In this document: one piece after another, positions 62,373-64,000 of the stretch
Position numbering within the stretch: position 1 is the stretch's first letter
Layout: every line of letters starts with the position of its first letter
Assembly (NCBI RefSeq): GCF_027111275.1
Contig: NZ_CP114286.1
Coordinates: forward strand, 1,674,001-1,738,000
Reading direction: 5' to 3'
Length of the DNA stretch: 64,000 nt
Source of the DNA: Flavobacterium luteolum
GTDB taxonomy: Bacteria > Bacteroidota > Bacteroidia > Flavobacteriales > Flavobacteriaceae
The notes under the pieces: generated by a model
Told to the model about the DNA's origin: nothing
Database searches by the model: none
The model's input: only the letters and a program-made list of their open reading frames with translations
Position numbers and translations under genes: made by a program

Positions 62373-64000
62373 TCACAAATTTACTACTTCAATTTCTTCG
62401 CCAATATACACAAGAGCCTTTTTTAACACCTTGTACCCCAAATCTTCAATTGCATCCTGATAGTCTTGAATTTGCTGCTGATACTTAGCATTAGATACCC
62501 CTGTTTTATAATCCAGCAGATAAGCTTCTTTACTATCTAAAAACACAACACGATCAGGCTTTAAAATTCTCCCTTCTTTCTGAACAATCGTTTGCTCATT
62601 TAACACAGTATGATTTCCATCAAAACACACACTGAGTTCCGAATGATTTACAATTTCTTTCAAGGTCTGCAGCACTTTATCAACTTGATCATAAGTTATC
62701 AAACCGTTTTCAAGTGATTTTGCAACCGCCAAATCAATATCTGATTTATCTCTAACAAAAGCCAAAATTTCATGCACTATATTTCCATACGAAATCGCTT
62801 CTTGTTGATGCGTTCCCCACATTAAAGCTTCGCGTTGTGCGATTTTGATATTTTTAGGATTCAAAACCTCTCTCACAATCGGAATCGATTTAACCATATC
62901 GACTGTTTTGGAAGATTTTGACAGTCTAGTCTTATTTCCAAACTCGTAATTCAATTTTTCCTCATCATAAACTCCTGCATTAATCAAAAATTTAATAAAA
63001 AAGGAAGCCATATTATTTGGATACTCACCATCAGTTTTAGCTCTCAACGATTGAGAAATAACATACAATTGCTCTTCGGCGCGAGTCAGAGCAACATAAA
63101 GTACATTTATATTATCTAAAAGCTCTTCTTGCTTTTTTAAATTGAAAACTGCCGATGCACTTTCTCCAAAACCTTCAACTGCACTGCTATTATCAACCAA
63201 TGCTTTTGGAATCCCTAAATCTATTTCCTCAGTATCAAGCCACAATTTATCTTTTGGTTTTCGATTATAATCTTCATCTGCAAATGGCATAATTACAACT
63301 GGAAATTCCAAGCCTTTTGATTTATGAATGGTCATGATTCGAACAGCATTATTCCCTTCTGGAGACGGAATACTAAATTTCTCCGCATTCTTATCCCAGA
63401 AGATTAAAAAATCTGCAACTCCAGCTTGATTTCTAATATCTCTTTCTAAAACAATATCCAGAAAAAACTGCACATAGGCATTTCCTTCTGACGGAAGAAT
63501 AAATTTAGAAATAATAATTTCAACTGCTTCATACAAAGATTTTTTTCGAACATCTTCAAAAGAAAAAGAAACATCAAACGTTAAAAGCCATTCTTCAAAA
63601 TCTTTTTCAAATCTATGATTCATTCCCATTGCAATAAAATCATGGATAGGCATAGACAAATCTTTGGTTGAAGCTAAGAAATGTAAAAAGTTAGCTTTTG
63701 ACTCTAAATCTGAGCTATTATTTAAATATCTAAGAAGATGAATTATAAGACGAACTTCCGACGCATTTTGAATCATCAAAGTTTCAGAAGACAGCAGAGG
63801 AATTCCCTGTTCTGTCAAATAGTTTGCAACTGCAATTCCCTGATCTCTTTTTCTGGTCAGAATTACTATATCTTTATATTCAAAACCTTGCTTAACAACT
63901 TCTTGAATCATATTTAAAGTAGCTAAAACATACAAATCCGATTTCTCCACCACATCGTCTTCATCTGCAAAGTCATTTTTATCAATAATCGGAAGAAAGG
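62373..64000 (-). CDS. AddA/RecB-like UvrD-family helicase-nuclease (5' part missing)
   Basis: The frame is open to the right edge, so the N-terminal helicase with Walker A lies outside. Visible residues include helicase motifs V and VI (VRIMTIHKSKGLEFPVVIMPF, NVLYVALTRAEEQLYVIS) and a C-terminal PD-(D/E)XK nuclease (KPDRVVFLDSKEAYLLDYKTGV, QIQDYQDAI). This order fits AddA. It presumably works with the AddB-like protein encoded downstream at 56705-59467. Only about 540 residues are seen. Confidence 0.88.
   Translation of the reverse strand, partial: FLPIIDKNDFADEDDVVEKSDLYVLATLNMIQEVVKQGFEYKDIVILTRKRDQGIAVANYLTEQGIPLLSSETLMIQNASEVRLIIHLLRYLNNSSDLESKANFLHFLASTKDLSMPIHDFIAMGMNHRFEKDFEEWLLTFDVSFSFEDVRKKSLYEAVEIIISKFILPSEGNAYVQFFLDIVLERDIRNQAGVADFLIFWDKNAEKFSIPSPEGNNAVRIMTIHKSKGLEFPVVIMPFADEDYNRKPKDKLWLDTEEIDLGIPKALVDNSSAVEGFGESASAVFNLKKQEELLDNINVLYVALTRAEEQLYVISQSLRAKTDGEYPNNMASFFIKFLINAGVYDEEKLNYEFGNKTRLSKSSKTVDMVKSIPIVREVLNPKNIKIAQREALMWGTHQQEAISYGNIVHEILAFVRDKSDIDLAVAKSLENGLITYDQVDKVLQTLKEIVNHSELSVCFDGNHTVLNEQTIVQKEGRILKPDRVVFLDSKEAYLLDYKTGVSNAKYQQQIQDYQDAIEDLGYKVLKKALVYIGEEIEVVNL

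Overview
The window is 64 kb of AT-rich chromosome from a member of the Flavobacteriia (Bacteroidota), most likely a Flavobacterium or close relative. The evidence is a SusC/SusD pair with a FecR/ECF-sigma regulator, lipoproteins of Bacteroidota type, PepSY-like and PID-CTERM-like secreted proteins, an OmpA with thrombospondin type 3 repeats, HMG-CoA synthase, and promoters of the TTG-N19-21-TAnnTTTG type in place of -35/-10 boxes. Shine-Dalgarno sequences are not evident, and several genes appear to use TTG or GTG starts. No database search was possible; all names come from motifs and family knowledge.

Layout. 1-5.2 kb: partial queD, a crotonase, tRNA-Ala(GGC), a lipoprotein, small membrane proteins and an XRE regulator. 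5.2-6.1 kb: an IS200-like/RAYT transposase gene followed by hairpins that share a TTTCA loop. 6.1-11 kb: LpxR-like protein, mtgA and an FAD oxidoreductase (tightly packed, minus strand), then an S9 peptidase. 11-16.8 kb: a hybrid histidine kinase convergent with an NtrC-type regulator, then five tandem PepSY-like genes. 17-22.8 kb: pdxA, DUF177, rpmF, fabH, accB, accC (start of fatty acid synthesis) and riboflavin synthase. 22.8-25.2 kb: PID-CTERM-like protein, an orphan C5 cytosine methylase with a Vsr endonuclease, and a CAU-anticodon tRNA. 25.3-32.5 kb: methylmalonyl-CoA epimerase, lipoproteins, an omega-amidase-like nitrilase and a DeoR regulator. 32.8-38 kb: sdhCAB and HMG-CoA synthase. 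38-42.7 kb: small genes, two GNAT enzymes, a LytTR regulator and a second XRE regulator, set among several families of long inverted repeats. 42.7-47.2 kb: aminopeptidase P, alpha/beta hydrolase, a repeat-filled interval, ferritin and an AIM24 protein. 47.3-54.6 kb: susD, susC, fecR and a divergent ECF sigma gene. 54.6-64 kb: hydrolase, two roadblock/LC7-like genes, an unlisted 47-codon gene, AddB-like nuclease, OmpA, kbl and a partial AddA-like helicase.

No complete anti-phage island, CRISPR array, rRNA operon or prophage was found. The most unusual material is the non-coding repeats. One family at 38.9-42.5 kb keeps a conserved core while its long arms change together. A 299-bp interval at 45 kb is bounded by inverted repeats and filled with a motif in both orientations. 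The RAYT gene is followed by hairpins with a constant loop and co-varying stems. Other points worth testing are the PepSY-like array beside a phosphorelay, the apparently leaderless XRE paralogs, the 47-codon gene with its own promoter and terminator, and the roadblock pair.
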